DNA of 64,000 nucleotides from Loxodes magnus (GCA_946699065.1 CAMPDV010000008.1:682001-746000), one strand, 5' to 3'; shown: positions 1-13,660, numbered from the stretch's first letter. Notes: generated from the sequence alone by a model not told the origin. Program-made: numbers and translations.

Positions 1-1252
1 GCTATTCATTAATAATCTACTCACATATGCTCTAAAATAGAAAGAACAAATGCTTAGTAAATGTGGAGTATTTCTAGCTAAGTTCCAGCTAGAAATATCG
101 CTTATAAATCTAGCGAATTACAAGAGTTAACTAATCCAAAAACTGTTCATTATAAAGGAACTCCAAGCTATTAGGAATATCTAATAGATCGCTTAGAGAG
201 TTCCTCACAATATTTTTAGTTCTTTCGCACTCTAAATCTATATGAGTTTAGAAGTTTTTGTAGCTCTTAATTAACTGCAATTTGTTAGAGTTTCCTAATA
301 AACTCTCAAGAGAGTTGTTTTAATGCCTTTTCATTTTTAAAATATGAAATCTATTTTACATTTCTAGTCTTCTATCCTTACTTGGAATTTAACACTTTAT
401 TATACTTTAAGTTAAGCTTAAGTATTATAAACTGAGATTATATTATCAATCAATTGAAAGGAATCAGAAACTCTATAAGAAATATATAAAAGAAAGAATA
501 TTATTCAAAGCCTTTAATTATAATACAGAGGCACTTGTTTTTCCTTATTAGCTAAGTTAATAGTATAAGAAGGAATAGACAGAATAGTACTCTTACTTTA
601 TTAAATAATTACTAAGAAAATGAGGAATTTAGTATTAAGTATCTTGAAGGCTTAATCTAATTATATTAATTTAAACTCTCAAATGCTCTATCTAATTTTA
701 AAATAAATTGCCTTACTAAAATAACTCTGCTTAGTAACCAAATGCTGGGATATCAGATTTGTTACTTAATATAATTGTAATGGAAATCTAAATTATAAAG
801 TTAAAATTTATAGTAGATTAAAGCAGTTAAAGGATATAGCAATATTACATTATTAAAACTAAAGGAAAGGTTTAATAGTAGTAATAAACTTATAATTAAG
901 GGAGTTTAAAGGTAATAGTTTAGTAAAAAAGTTTAAGAAGCAAATGCTTTAAAAGAATGTCAAACTTTAATATTTTTACCTCATAAATAGAGAGTTGCTT
1001 TTACCTCAGTTCTCTAGCTTCTAATTACTTTCTTACTTGTTATTTTTTATTGTGTTCAATTTTAGCTTTAAAATATGTTGAATATGATTTTTCTTCCTGC
1101 TTTTAAAGGAAGATCTTGTTTCAAGACCATTAAAAGGTATTGAAAGGCTAGGATAATAAATAATCCATATAAGAATCCAAGATTAATAAGTTTATTTTAG
1201 TTAGCTTTATATTAAAATAGGGTTTATTTTGTATTTCTATATTTTAAGTTTA
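1..1252. other. AT-rich intergenic stretch
   Basis: I see no supported gene here. Both strands carry scattered TGA in all frames, and the translated composition is dominated by Asn, Ile, Lys, Tyr and Gln, as expected from AT-rich noncoding DNA. The last 50 bases are the T-rich leader of the following HAD gene. Confidence 0.5.
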
Positions 1253-2257
1253 ATGGGAAACTCTAAAAACTAACCTCAAGTCAACGAAGCAGCGAAATCT
1301 GAAAATAAGCAAGAGCCTTAATAAGATTAATGCAGTTGCAAAGTAAAAAACAAGCATTTCTAGTGTAAAATTCACTCCAAGCAGATTATCAATAACTTTA
1401 GATCTGAGTATTTTAGAAAAGTAGGAGTTATTTAGCATACGAAGTTAAAAGAATAGCTTCAAATATAGAAGCCCAAATAAACTGACAAAAACCTATATAT
1501 CTATAATATAAAAGGTGTTAACATTGAAGAAACCTATGAAACTATTGCTGAAGAAGAATGCTATGAAATGAATTAAATTAATAAGAAATCGAATGATTAA
1601 ATTAGGTTATAGTACTTGCAGAAGATAGCCAATTAAAATATTTGGCTAACTCCTTCTAATAAACAACCTTAATCGCAGTAAATTTTGATTTATGACTGGG
1701 ATGACACTTTGCTTTGCACCTCCTTCTTGCTTGATCAAGAGCAAGATTTAACAGATCCTATAATCTAAACTCAGTTAGAATAATTAGTGGGTAAAGTTTA
1801 AAGCCTTTTAACGGAGTCTATTAACTTTGGGAAGGTGTTCATAATTACCAATGCTACTTGGGGATGAGTTGAAGAGTCTACTAAGTTTTGAATTCCATAG
1901 CTATCAAGTCTCTTAGAAAAAGTAACAATAATTTCCGCGAGAAGTTAATACGAATAAGAATTCCCTGATGATTAGGCAGAGTGAAAGAAGCAAGCCTTTT
2001 TAGATTTATCCAATAAATTTAATAGAGATTCCATTACAAATATACTATGTGTTGGTGATTCTGTATACGAAATTGATGCCGCACATATTTTAGTAAAACA
2101 GTACAAAAATGCATTCATTAAGACAATTAAACTAAAAAGCTTACCAACACCTGCTTAGTTGAATGAACAATTACAACTTATCTTAGATAAATTCGAATAT
2201 ATCGTTACCTCTGCTACAAACTTGACAATAAGACTAGAGAAGAAGAACGATAAATGA
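1253..2257 (+). CDS. HAD-superfamily phosphatase-like protein, 334 aa
   Basis: Unspliced frame in code 27 ending at TGA 2255-2257. The HAD signature is complete: motif I IYDWDDTLL with aspartates at about residues 148 and 150, motif II IITNATW, and motif IV CVGDSVYEIDAA. These residues form the Mg-dependent aspartyl-phosphate site of this superfamily, so phosphatase activity is likely, but the substrate cannot be told. The start was chosen at MGNSKNQ, which also fits an N-myristoylation signal (Gly2, Ser6 region). A short Cys-rich patch (QCSCK...FQC) follows at about residues 23-38. Internal TGA is read as Trp in TNATWGWVEES and KFWIP. The first 140 residues precede the catalytic core and look like a family-specific extension. 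No neighbour appears functionally linked. Confidence 0.85.
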
Positions 2258-3073
2258 AAGTATTAGGAATTTATTAACTAGCTTAAATATATAAATATAT
2301 GAATGATTCCTATATTTTAAACCTCTTTTCCTCTTTTAGAATAATCATTTCTACATTATTAAAGATTTATTTAAATACATCATTTACGGCTTTTCGTTGA
2401 GGATCTCAACTACATACTTTGCTAATAAAATATTTGTACTACATGTGAAGGTTCTATGTATAGATATATAAAATAAGGAATTTAATTATTTTATATTATA
2501 ATTAGATTATAAAAATAGAGTAAGATTAAATATTTATAAGACATAAATCTTCTTTCTAGTATTTCTATATTTTTAAAGCAAGATCCTTTAATTAGGCTAG
2601 TCAAACACTCATAAATCCTATGGTTAAAATTGGAAAAGCAGCTGAAGCTTTTTGCACCTTAAATATTGTTTGTGTTAATAGTCTAAATTATGATTAAACT
2701 AGAAGTATATCTAATTACAGTTACATATAAAGTATCAAGATTCTTTATTTATTCCACTTAGAAAATGTAATCTTTACACTATAATATCAAAAACGCCTTG
2801 CTTCTAGTTATTGTGTTTAAATAGAACTAAACTATTAACTACTCTATTTAACGCCTTTTAGGCTTTAATTAGTTAAATTGCTTATAGTTGAGCTTGTTTC
2901 TCTAAAAGTAAATTTCAACTCTTTCTAGTTTTATATCCTTTGAATAATTCCAAATTAAAAGTCAGCATTCCATAGTAGCATCTTCAAAGGACTGAATTAC
3001 GGTATGAAGATTAAAGATGCAAGGGAAATCAGCAAATAATAAGTTTCTAGTTAAATTAAAGGGATAAAAGTAA
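2258..3073. other. intergenic, AT-rich
   Basis: No supported gene. A short plus-strand frame beginning near 2621 (MVKIGKAAEAFCTLN) looks protein-like for about 35 codons but has no recognisable continuation. I leave it uncalled. Confidence 0.4.
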
Positions 3074-4744
3074 ATGAGTAAAGAAGAGTCTTTTTGTATA
3101 TAATAGCTAGACTAAATCATTAACAAATATCATTTCCCTAATCTAAAGCAAGAACTCGTCAACCGCTAGTTAAACTCAGAAAAGTTATAGAAGCTATAGC
3201 CTAGCTAGAGATAAGTACCTATTAGCTATGAAAAGTAGTATAAGTTTATCCTGAAAAAGAATTTGTAAGATATATAAAGAAGAATTCAATCCTTGAGAGA
3301 TCAAAGAAGGTTAAATTAAAGTTAGTAAAGCTTTTTCTCAAAGAACTTAAATAATTCATATAGAGAGTCTTAAACTAAAATGAATGAAAGCTTTATAGAA
3401 GACTATGGTAAAAAATCTCCTTAAGCAGCATTAAACTTAAGTATGTAAAATGAACTGAATATGGCAAATCAGTGTAAATCAACATAAACACAACTAAATA
3501 TAAATTAGGATTCAGGTATCATTAAGCAGTTGCTACTTGGCAAAGGTAAGAAGTACTAGAATGAAATTGACGAGCTTTAACAACTGGAAGTAAAGTACAA
3601 TAAGATTTCTTAATTTCTAAATAGTAGTAAATTTAAGAAAGTTTAATCCTCTTCTTTCAAAGTTAGAGAACGAAACTTTTAATTTCATAGCAAGCATGAA
3701 AATTATAAAATAGGACCTTGCTACTATGACCCTAACCAATCTAAGGAATAAAAGAAATGCAGTTAAAATCCTAAAAGGATTTTAAAAAGAAGTAATAGCG
3801 AAAGGAAAAACCTCAATCAAAGTAATTAGCTTTAAGATGAAGTTTTGCAAATAGTTAAATTAGATTATAATCCGAAATTTAACATAGTTAAATCACGAGC
3901 TCCTGCTTGATCTGTTCCAAAAATTCACGTTCATAGAAAAAACTTTAGCTAATTTGAGCTTAGACTTTACTAAAAGTGCCAAACATAAAAATCCTCTCCT
4001 AAGAATCAAAAAAATAGCTAAGATCTACAAATTTAGTGCAAAAGTATTTCTAGATAAAGTAATATAAAACCAAGTTTAAAAAGTAGTTAAAGCAAAATAA
4101 AGATAAATAAGCCTAGTAGTGCAAGCAAAGTAATTTCAGATAGAAATATCGCATATTTAAGCATAATAATAGATAGATGCTAAAATGAGTAAGAAAAAAA
4201 ATTGTAGAATCAAAAACCTAAAAGTTCTTAAGAAAGATAGATTATTAAGCGATCTGCTTAATCAAGAAATCTTGCGTAAAGAAATGAGACTGAAAAAGGA
4301 AATAAATCAAATAACGAGAAGAAAAATAAAACTAAATCTAAAAGTATAAATTTAAAGAAGTTTAACCTATTCTAGGCTCAAAACAATCTAGATAATTCTC
4401 AAAATCAATGGTAAAGTAATAACAAAGTAAACACTTTGAGTAGTAAGCTTGGAATTTAAAAAATTAAAATAGTACCAAAGAGTAAAATAAATTAAATAAA
4501 GAGATAATTTTAAAACTAAGAGATTTAATGCCTTTTATTTCCGTTAGCTCAAAGAGTTTGTAACGTGCAGAATAAAAGTAACTCACAGAAAAGTTTAATT
4601 TTAGATCTTCGTGCAGTTTCCTCCAAACTAAACATTACTATATAATTTATTCTTTTACATAAACTTCAATTATTAATATTTATTACCACGATGCGTAGTT
4701 TTAAATAATACAGCTTATAATATTTAATTTGCAAGTCACAATGA
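3074..4744 (+). CDS. SHIPPO/ODF3-like (sperm-tail PG-rich repeat) protein
   Basis: Gln/Lys/Ser-rich basic protein starting MSKEESFCIQQL. Two features point to the SHIPPO/ODF3 (CIMAP) microtubule-associated family. One is a GPCYYDP repeat unit at about residue 214, corresponding to the family's PGPGxYxP. The other is KSRAPAWSVPK at about residue 272, matching the SRAPAWS...K motif of ODF3 proteins; its Trp is TGA 3908-3910. Such proteins line ciliary or cortical microtubules. Only one clear repeat is visible, fewer than in animal homologues. The N-terminal 200 residues are predicted helical and Gln-rich. The frame runs to TGA 4742-4744 (556 aa), but the last 60 residues become hydrophobic and AT-biased, so an unrecognised short intron near 4540-4620 may place the true stop elsewhere. 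Confidence 0.7.
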
Positions 4745-5792
4745 TTAGTTAGCTTAATATTTAATTTTATTTAGTTCTATATAAATGCAAAACCATTCAA
4801 TAGAATCTTTCTTCTATTTGTATGTAGACAGAATAATACCTTAACTTAAATTAGCCTTGGACCAATACTATTTTAATTAGAATGAGCCTTCGCTTTAAAT
4901 ATTTGACAGTGTAAGTCTTATCGAGTGTTTAATTAATTAATAAGTAATATTTAAATAAATTTCCTTCAAGTTAATTATAATAAAATTACACCAAAACATA
5001 ATGATTAGAACTAATAGTACTCTTTAAGCTAGACTTTTTAAATCTTGCAATTTTTGATTAATTATTATATTTACTTACTAGAGTATATTAATAAGAATAA
5101 GCAATTCAATCGTATAAATGGAAAGAAACACCATTCAAGGAGAAAAGCATAATAAAGCTTACTTATGTATGCGATACAGAATTTTTATTAATTTTTAATT
5201 TTATTTTTTATTATTTAAATCTTCTTAATACACTTCCTTTAACCAATGAAAGCAAAATAGCTTATTTTCATTTTAATTATATGAGGTAGAATAGTTTAGC
5301 CATGCTGAGCTTAGAGTTTGATTACATTAGAGACTTTAAATAATCTCACTAATAGCTGCTTAGCTATTTAATTTTATTAAGTTAGCTTAGACAAAATTTA
5401 CTAAATTGAGATAACTTTCTTTTTGAGTAAGTCGATAATTTAAAATTTAATTGAATATTAGAAAGAATAAGGCTAATTTAAGCTATCTATATTTAAAAAT
5501 TAGACTAAAGATAGATCTTAAATAGAGAAATTTTCAAATAAATCTCTTACTTTCTTTTTTTCATATTTCGTATAAAAGGTGATAGTTAAAAAGGTTTTAG
5601 CATATATGACCTAAATTTTTTTAATTATAATTATAAGATAAAAAGCTTTTAACTTAACTTAAGAGTAAAGAAATTAATTTAAAAAGAGTAGAAGATATAT
5701 GAGAGCAAGTTTAGAAAGAGTTTGGTTATAATGAGGAATATTAAGAAAAAGAGTAGATTAACACAAGACGTTTCATATTTAAAACAATTAGT
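4745..5792. other. intergenic, AT-rich
   Basis: No supported gene. A 44-codon plus-strand frame starts at about 5118 (MERNTIQGEKHNKAYLC) and ends at TGA, but nothing corroborates it. This gap separates a rightward gene from a leftward one, so it holds two 3' ends. Confidence 0.35.
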
Positions 5793-6458
5793 TCAATCAA
5801 CAAAGGTTTCATATTTATCTTTTTTCATCAGTTTGTTGCAAGAAAATATATGTTCACTAGTGTCATTTTTTTAATTCTAGCTATAGTAATTCTAATTCTT
5901 AGTTAGTATAACTGCATCAGCATATAAGTCTCTTAATGCGTTCAGTTCCGTCAACGCCTGCTCATAGCATTCGAAGAAGTCTTTTTGCTTGAAAAGCTTA
6001 AGGTAGTCATCATTTTTGGAAGAGAGCATTTCTACTTCCTTGGCCAAATTATCAACAGTTTCCTGTAATTGAGATTTTTCAACAAGTAATCTTCCAGTCT
6101 CGTTTAATTAGTACTCGCGCATTTCCTCTTGCCTTTGCTTTTTCAAATTTTCATATGCTATTTTTAAATCATTGCTTTTCTTTTTTTCACTTATTAAATC
6201 TCTCTAAAGCCTAAATTTCTCCTCCCTAAGCTAATCTATCACTTCTAAGTTCTTATGAACCCTAGTAAGAGTACCAGAATAATCAGTTGAGAGTTAAGAA
6301 AGCATGGACAGTCATTTAGTCAATTCTTCATTTTTTTCTTTCTCATGAGCAACCTCAGCCCTCAAATCATCTATGGTTTCTTGCAGCTTTTCTATTGTTA
6401 AGTGTTTAAGTTCTAAGTCCGCTCGTAAATCTTTGATTAATTACTCTTAAGATGACAT
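5793..6458 (-). CDS. coiled-coil protein, 221 aa
   Basis: Minus-strand frame from ATG 6458 to TGA 5793-5795 with no interruption. Almost the whole protein is heptad-rich and charged (for example EKLQETIDDLRAEVAHE and QLRLREEK-like blocks), consistent with a long coiled coil. There is no enzymatic motif. One internal TGA is read as Trp (LTKWLSM). A second in-frame-looking block lies just upstream at 6540-6639 (MENIRVGMSKIQDIGK...), in another frame. It could be a first exon joined by an intron I could not place convincingly, so the N terminus may be longer. It could be a cytoskeletal or scaffolding protein, but the sequence does not say which. Confidence 0.75.
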
Positions 6459-6639
6459 TTATAATTTTAAACGATAAAAAGTGTTTTACCAAATAATATA
6501 AATCATCAAACAAGGAATTACTAAGTCTCTTTCTTCCTCAGTTTTCATTATCCTTCAAATCTTCTACTTTTACTTCTTGTAATTTGCCTAACTTTCCAAT
6601 ATCCTGTATTTTACTCATTCCCACTCTAATATTTTCCAT

Positions 6640-7422
6640 ATGTAAATAGACTAATCTGAATAACTAATTATACGATACTCATTGCTATTAGTTTTAACAA
6701 TCTCCAAAGTCAGAATATAGAAGTAAAGCAAAAAACAGCGTTTCCAATGGAATAAATTAGTTCTTTTCTTAAGTTATCCTATTTAAATAGCTACTTACAG
6801 GATTTTCCTTGCTTTAAGTTAAACTTTAAAAATTAGCCTAAGTTAATTCTAACTTTCACTTGCTAAAATAAGCTTATGACACATTTTCTTCTAAGCAAAT
6901 AATTAGGTTCTAATCAATTAGATATAGCACTTCAGATCTTTAGTATAACTTTGCTTTTAAAGCTAAGAAGCTATTATATAGATGCTAGAATCTTAAATGC
7001 TTGACATTTTACTAATATATTATAAGTAATTAGTATCCTTCCATTGATTAGATCCACTATAAATACTCGATAAGCTTACATATAATAAGAGTATTTTATT
7101 AATATTTTAATTATTGATTATAGAGATAACTAATAGCTAATATTTGTAATAGTTATGCTTATAATTAGAAGATACTAAGGAAATGTAATAGAGAAGTTTT
7201 ATTACTTACAAATAAATCGTCTTTTGATCTTAGTTTTAAGGTATTATCTCTATATTAATTGTTTCTTTATTGTTTAAGTTCTGCTAACTTTGCTTTGATA
7301 GACTTTATTATAGTTCTTTATGATTTCTCAGATACTAATATATAGCCTTTTATAATTATAAGCTTAGCTTTTAAATTTAAGATAATAAAGTGTTAAGAGT
7401 AATTAATTTTAAGTTGGATTAT
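6640..7422. other. intergenic, AT-rich
   Basis: No gene or repeat that I can support. Composition is close to 80% AT with long runs of alternating A and T. Confidence 0.4.
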
Positions 7423-7911
7423 TCAGGGAGTAAGTAACAATGTGTATGATAATAGCTAACTTAGTTATATATTCTAATTATATTACTTTATAATTAATCC
7501 AATTTAAAGTATTTATAACTTACCAGCTTTTAGCTTCATTATAGGAGTTTATAATTTAAGTATTTCTTTATTTTAATTACCTTAGCTTTGAAATCTATTC
7601 AATTAAAAGTGCTAAGCTGGATATTTGATAGAGTTTAAAAGTTTTGAGTTAATCTCTTTCAATAACTATATAGGATATTTTGAAAGGTGCTAATACTGAT
7701 ATTCTTACCCAATTATGTATTGATAAAACTTAAGATCTATATTGAGATTATGTCTATAGATTAGCATATAAAGAACTTAAAATTAAATATAATCAATAAG
7801 TAGGTCTAATTTACTTAGTTCATTACAAATATATCACATTAAACCAGCAATTCTTCCATCTATTTCATTAGTTTTATTACTTTCCAAAAATTTCTCTTTT
7901 TTATCTTGCAT
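7423..7911 (-). CDS. possible small protein, 162 aa, doubtful
   Basis: Minus-strand frame from ATG 7911 to TGA 7423-7425. The first 40 residues (MQDKKEKFLESNKTNE, then IDGRIAGLMWYI) look like a genuine charged and hydrophobic protein start. The rest is Gln/Ile/Leu/Asn-rich and could be noncoding AT-rich DNA read open. One TGA is taken as Trp at residue 30. If that TGA is a stop, only 29 residues remain. No family is recognised. Confidence 0.22.
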
Positions 7912-10404
7912 CTTTGCTTTTGTTTATCAATATAAAAAAGAATAAGCGCTTAAAATAAATTCCTCTGTGATATGAAAAGTACACTAAAGAAATGTATGAA
8001 AGAGTTGGAGCATTAAATATGTTTAAATATATAAGAGAAAACTAAAGAAAGCTAGATTTATTTCTTATTATACAATCAAACTAAGAAATAATCATTCATT
8101 TACCTCACTTTTATCCTACCAAAATAATTAGAAAATAGGTAGATAAATTAGCTTTACTTTTTAAGATTCTATCTCTATACATATCTATCTTATGATGAAC
8201 TCATATATTCTATATTTGTTTTATATAAAACTCTATGCTATAAAATTAACAATAATTAAGTTATAACGATTTAGTCCTCATCTAAATAGAATTATAGAAT
8301 GAGAAATAAAGCCATTAGTTTACTTTTATTAAGTTAATTTATTTGTTCTTCATTCTAAAGCAGTCTTATAGATCTACTTAATAACTGATAGATTATTAAA
8401 ATTTTATTGCGAAAGTTAATGGACTTTACTAATGAAAATATCGCACACTTTTATTTATATAGCTTATACTTTTTTATATAATTGCCTGCTTTTATTACTT
8501 TGAGTTTTATATTTATTAATGGATTGATAAAAAGCTAATAAGCCTAATTTCATTTATTATCAGTTTATTAGCTTAAATAAACTTTTATAATGAAAGTGCT
8601 ATTTATTTAATGGACAGAAGTTCTTACAAAAATATTTTAAGAGAAATATAAGTGTCTTGAAACATTATTTTTCTTAAAAATTAACTTTTAAGCATAAAAT
8701 AAATAATAAAACTCTTTAAAAAAAAACTTTGATTAAAGTGCGTGTAGCACCTCAAAAATACGCAGCACTATTTAATAATTTAGATTTTTTCTAGCAAAGC
8801 TCTAGTGACTTAATATATGATAGAATAATAATTAAATAATAGCCTAAATATTATGTCTCTGTTATATGGTTTAAAGTATAATTATGAAATTATGCTTAAT
8901 TAAGAATTCTGACTTCCAAATAATCCTTTTATCTTATCTTTCCATTCATTAATATTTTTGCTTTTTTTATTTTAGGCTTCAGTAAAAAAATTAACTAAGC
9001 TTTACTTTTCTACTTAAAAAAGATAAATAATCCTTAACAGAATTTGTGCTAGTAAATTATTTAAGGATAGACTTTAGCTTAAAGAGTATCTCCATTAATA
9101 TTATTTAAAATTTAGTTCTTACAATTAGAGTGAATGAACAGTTAACTCTACTAAATGTTATCTTTTACCGAATATAAATATATAGCATTTATATAGATTT
9201 AGTAATCAGAAGATTTAAGCGTTCATACAGCTTTCATACCTTAAATTTTATAAAATAACTCTATTTTATTCTCGTAATTTATGATCGCTATTCTTAAGAG
9301 AGTTTCATCATACTATTAATCAATTATTTATATCAAAAAAATATGAAAATAAATAAAATAAAGCATTTGAGATAGCTATGGAGCATAAATAAACAGAGTT
9401 CCTTTCCTTTCTATTTGCAATAAGCCTTACTAGCTTTAGCATTTATATATAAAAACCTATTTTGGCTTCCTTTACATCTAACTACTATAAATAATAATAA
9501 GCTAAGAATACTTCTACCCTATCTTTTTAAGTAGGTTCAATTAGCACTGATGCTAATAAGTCTATTAGTATAACTAAGTATTTAATTTGTTTAAATAAAG
9601 AGAAAGAATCAAAAAATTAATAGGTATAGCTAAAGATAAAACAGACAAAGAATATATTTTAAATGAATAGGTAGCGCTTTATTTCATTTAAGTAACTAAG
9701 GGTCAATGCATAATGATAGTTTTACAGTCCTATATATTAGTAAAGGGAAGAATTCTTATCATTGTTATTAAAAATCTAATTTATGGAATACTTACTGCTT
9801 GTTATTATATTATCTTAGTTTTTATAAATCACTCAATAAAGACTAATAAGAAAATTAGCTAGCATATATTTATTTGTTTTTAGGAATTAAAGAAAGAATG
9901 AAGTGTTGTCTATAAAGATAAAATTTTTCAATGCAAAAGTTAAAATTTCAAAGGTAATTATAATATAAATAGTCTATTAAAATTTAAATAAAGTACTCTA
10001 AATGACTAATTATAATGTAAATGGATGAATACTTGCTATATTCTAGATTTAGATTAACGAGCTCTAAAAAAGTGAAAAAATAATAGTGTTAAATAAGCAT
10101 TATTATTAGAAATAATAAAGAAACTCCTTAATTAATCTCATTATTTAAAAAACATTTTCATACTTCATCCAGATAAAACTTTGGTAATTCTAAAATGAAG
10201 GGAATGTTTATGTTGTAATCAGAAAATATCTTAATATAATTTAAATTAAGAAACTTCTGTTTTACTCTATCTTTTATTCTGTTGCTATTTAATGGAAAAT
10301 TGGAGGATTATAAGTAAGTTAATTTAAAATAAAGAAATTATCAGCAAGATTTGTTGGGAAATAAAAGATAAAATTAAAAGATAATTACCAAATTTTTCTT
10401 TATA
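7912..10404. other. long gene-poor AT-rich region
   Basis: About 2.5 kb without a supportable gene on either strand. The only element that stands out is a GC-richer 31-bp hairpin-like motif at 8738-8768, listed separately. Poly-A/T tracts and TTAATTAA-like runs are frequent. Confidence 0.4.
8738..8768 (+). repeat. 31-bp hairpin-like motif, copy 1
   Basis: A GC-rich island in very AT-rich DNA. It begins GTGCGTGTAGCACCTCA and ends ACGCAGCAC, so the ends can pair (GTGC with GCAC, or GCGT with ACGC). An equally long relative lies at 56347-56377. The two share the core GTAGCACCTCA, and differences in the arms keep the pairing. Function is unknown. Confidence 0.5.
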
Positions 10405-13400
10405 TCAATTCTATAGCTAATCATCTTCATATTCAATTCCCTCGTCAACTTCTTTCTGCAAAATTTATTTGAATCTAATAAGATCTTCAGCTATCTTATG
10501 CTGTATTTTCTTCTTTATTTTACTGAATTAAAAATCTTAAGCTTTTTCGGATGATTTATTTGCCTGTGAGTTCTAAGAGTCGCTTGCTTCAGTTGCACTT
10601 CTTTTACTTTCAATTATTGTACTCTATTTCGTACTTTCAGTTGTTTAATAAATCGGATTATTTTTAGGCTATTTTTTTCTTTTCTTTTAACTTTTTTCCT
10701 TTTATTCAAAGGATTTTTTAAATTAAATTTCATCTTCTTTTCTTTTTTACTTTATTTTTTTGCTTTTCTTATCTAAATCAGGTGGCTTTTCTTCAGTATT
10801 GGTGTTTTTTTATTTATTTAGGGATTAAAAGAAGTAATCCTATGAATCAAGAATTTGTTTTAATTATTGCTAAACTATAACATTGTTTTTTGCTGCTTCT
10901 TCTTATATCATTTTCTGTTATAGAAGTGAAGTAACAAATGTCTGCATTTTATTTTATTGCTTTATCTAATTCTAAAATATCTATTTAATTCCTTCATTCA
11001 TATTCACATTTCATATTGCACCACGTCTTTTGGCATCAGTTATTTTCCTTGAAGATTATCCCTAATTCTTTTATATACTTATTTTCTTAGTATTATCGTA
11101 TAGAGTAGATCATTTAAAGAAATTTTAGGAATTTTCTTCCAACGTTTTTTCGTTTTAAACTGAATAGCGATTTTTTAAAACTTTTCGCTTTGATATTGAA
11201 CCTCTATATCTAAAATAATCCAACTATCCTTATTTAATAACTTATCTAAGCTAATTCGTTATTTTATTGAATATTTTATTTTCTACTTTTAAAGTCTCTT
11301 TTATTTTTTGTTGATTTTTTTACTATTTTTTAGCTTTTGGTCTACTTTCATCTAAATGTAAAGTAATATTGGTGCTTTCTTCTCCTGTCTCCTCTTCAAT
11401 GCCTTGGTTGCTAAATAGTTACTTTCCAAAATTTAAATTCTTAGAGGTTTAGTTAAACATAGTGAGACATTTGTTACAAGTTTTGACCATTTGCTCATTG
11501 AAGATCTGTAAGTCTAATATGTTTTCTTCTATTTAAATGTACTGACTTTTGATTTCAATTACTTCATCCACAATGTCTTGAAAGTTAATAATTTGCTATT
11601 CTTAGCTTAGAACGTATTATTTCATTCTATGCATCTATCGGATAAAGTTATGCTTATTGGTAAAATAGTTCCTTTTTAGTCAAAAAGATTCATCATTTAG
11701 CATGTATTTTACCCAGAAAGCAAAATACCAGCTTGATTTTTTTGTCTTAAGACACCTATATCAAGATTGAATAAATAGAGCTGCTGTATACTAGCAAATT
11801 TATATGTCTTTATGGAATTTATCATAATGTAGTATAGCTGCTTGAGAAGTACTTATCTGGCTTATTTAAGTTACTCCAATGGCAGTAAAAAGACCTATAA
11901 TACTCACTCCACATCACGTAGCTACAGACAAAATTCCTTTAGTAAAGGTCACATGTACCTTAATACATCCATAGCCTATAGTTGTGATAGTGTACCAAAT
12001 AAGTCACCACTCTGTTTAGATATAATTATACGTTTCAGGGTCAACTGCTCTTTCAGAAATTCTAACCATAGGACTGAGAGTAAAATCAGTAAGTATTAGA
12101 ATAAAGAAAATGAATCGCTTTGGATTCTTTTTGATGTTAAACTTTAAGTAAAAAAAGACATTTTCTATTATCCTCAGCAGATCTAAAATTCTAAATAAAT
12201 CAGGTCTAAACATAAGATAAAGAAAAAATAGCCTAACGAAGCAATAAGTACGTATCATGATAAACACTGAAATAACGTCATTTATTGAGTGCTTATATTT
12301 ATCTTCACTCGCTGTAATTGTAAAGCTTTAATTCAAAATTTAGATAGGAAGCTTAATAGCTGAATGTATAAAACATTCAACCAGCATAGAATAGAGTAAT
12401 GGCTTATACTGCCATAAAGATGTTCTCTAGTCTAGTACTTGGAATTGTTTTTTTATTTCGAGTATTTGTTAGTACATTTAAACTGTGAGAAATATAATCA
12501 CAACAGATATCAAGAGAATTATGCTTTGGTAAGCATAATTTATAGCAGTAATTTGATAATTACTTTGATACGTCTCTTCGTTCTAATTTAGTAAAACTTA
12601 CATCTAAAATTGACAGAATAATGATAATAATTGATAATATGCTTATCACTAAATCAATAATTACTAATTTTTTTTTCATCTACTTTATTGTTTATGAGTT
12701 AGGAACCAGGTTAAACAATTTTTTAGGAAGACAATCTAAATTGACTTTCTTCAATACCTCTACAACATTTTCTCTTTCTGTTGTTTCATACGTTTAAGTG
12801 GTTTATAAGATGTTGTTAAATTATTATTTTTACTTGTTTGTTTTGAAAGATTATTTTAATGATTTCAACTTATTGAATTTGATATTTGAGATTCTGCTTT
12901 ATACTTAATTTTAGTTAATCATTTTATAGTCAAATATTTTAAAAACCTCTTTTTGCACACTAAAAAAATCCTGAAATTAATCTTTTCTTTTGGTCTATTA
13001 TCTCGACAGCTTAGATCCCGATAAACTAGTTTAAATCTAAATATCCCTGATTGTATAAGATTTTTATTTAAAAGTTTTTATACTTTCTTTTTAATTTGCT
13101 TCTTTCAAACTTTTTCCTCTAAATTTAGTATTTAGCATTTAGACGTTTTCTTTTGCATCAGTATCTTTCTAAGTATGCTTACTTTATTCTTAGCTTTATT
13201 CATTTTGATCTTTACTTTATCATTTATATCTTTTATTTCAATCAAATGTCTTAAAAGTTTCAGCTTTCTTTTCTTCTTCAATACTCGAAATTTCAGATTC
13301 AAATGATTCGCACTCCTTCTCTACCTTATTATGATTAGCATCTCTCTCTTTCATCCTTTCATTCACAACACTATTAGCAGCAAAAGAAATTTCCCCTTCT

Positions 13401-13660
13401 TATAAAGACTCTTCAATATTTTCCTACTAGAAGCTAAAATTAATAGTCTTAAAACTATTAGTCCTATTAATTGTTTCAATCTCTTAAATTTAGACATCAT
13501 TTACCTCAAGCTATTTAGATTACCTCAGTTTCCTCAACTATATTAAATTATAATAGCTAATTCTTCTAGACATCTTTTTAGTAATTTATCTTGTTCTATT
13601 TATTTAAAATTAGCTATGTTTTTCAACTTTAATCCCAATATTTATAAACTGATATTCCAT
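10405..13660 (-). CDS. SK-type (calmodulin-binding) potassium channel subunit, 1078 aa
   Basis: Reads from ATG 13660 to TGA 10405-10407 with one 19-nt intron (12583-12601, GTAAG...TTAG). The exon sum is exactly divisible by three. Order of parts: acidic/Gln-rich cytoplasmic N terminus (about 330 residues); membrane segments starting at LVIIDLVISILSIIIIIL; an S5-pore-S6 module with selectivity filter TIGYG at residues 554-558; then a helix with AALFIQSWYRCLKTK at about 615-635. That helix matches the calmodulin-binding domain of small-conductance Ca-activated channels. A Gln/Lys/Ser-rich tail of more than 400 residues follows and is much longer than in animal SK channels. Known family role: Ca-gated K efflux across the plasma membrane, with calmodulin as the sensor. 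The exact start is uncertain, because a plausible protein-like stretch continues upstream to about 13810. Confidence 0.88.

Noticed and set aside
1250..1438. Minus-strand standard-code frame of 62 codons
   Set aside because: It is antisense to the start of the HAD gene, which has a complete motif set. The minus frame is Leu/Phe-rich shadow sequence.
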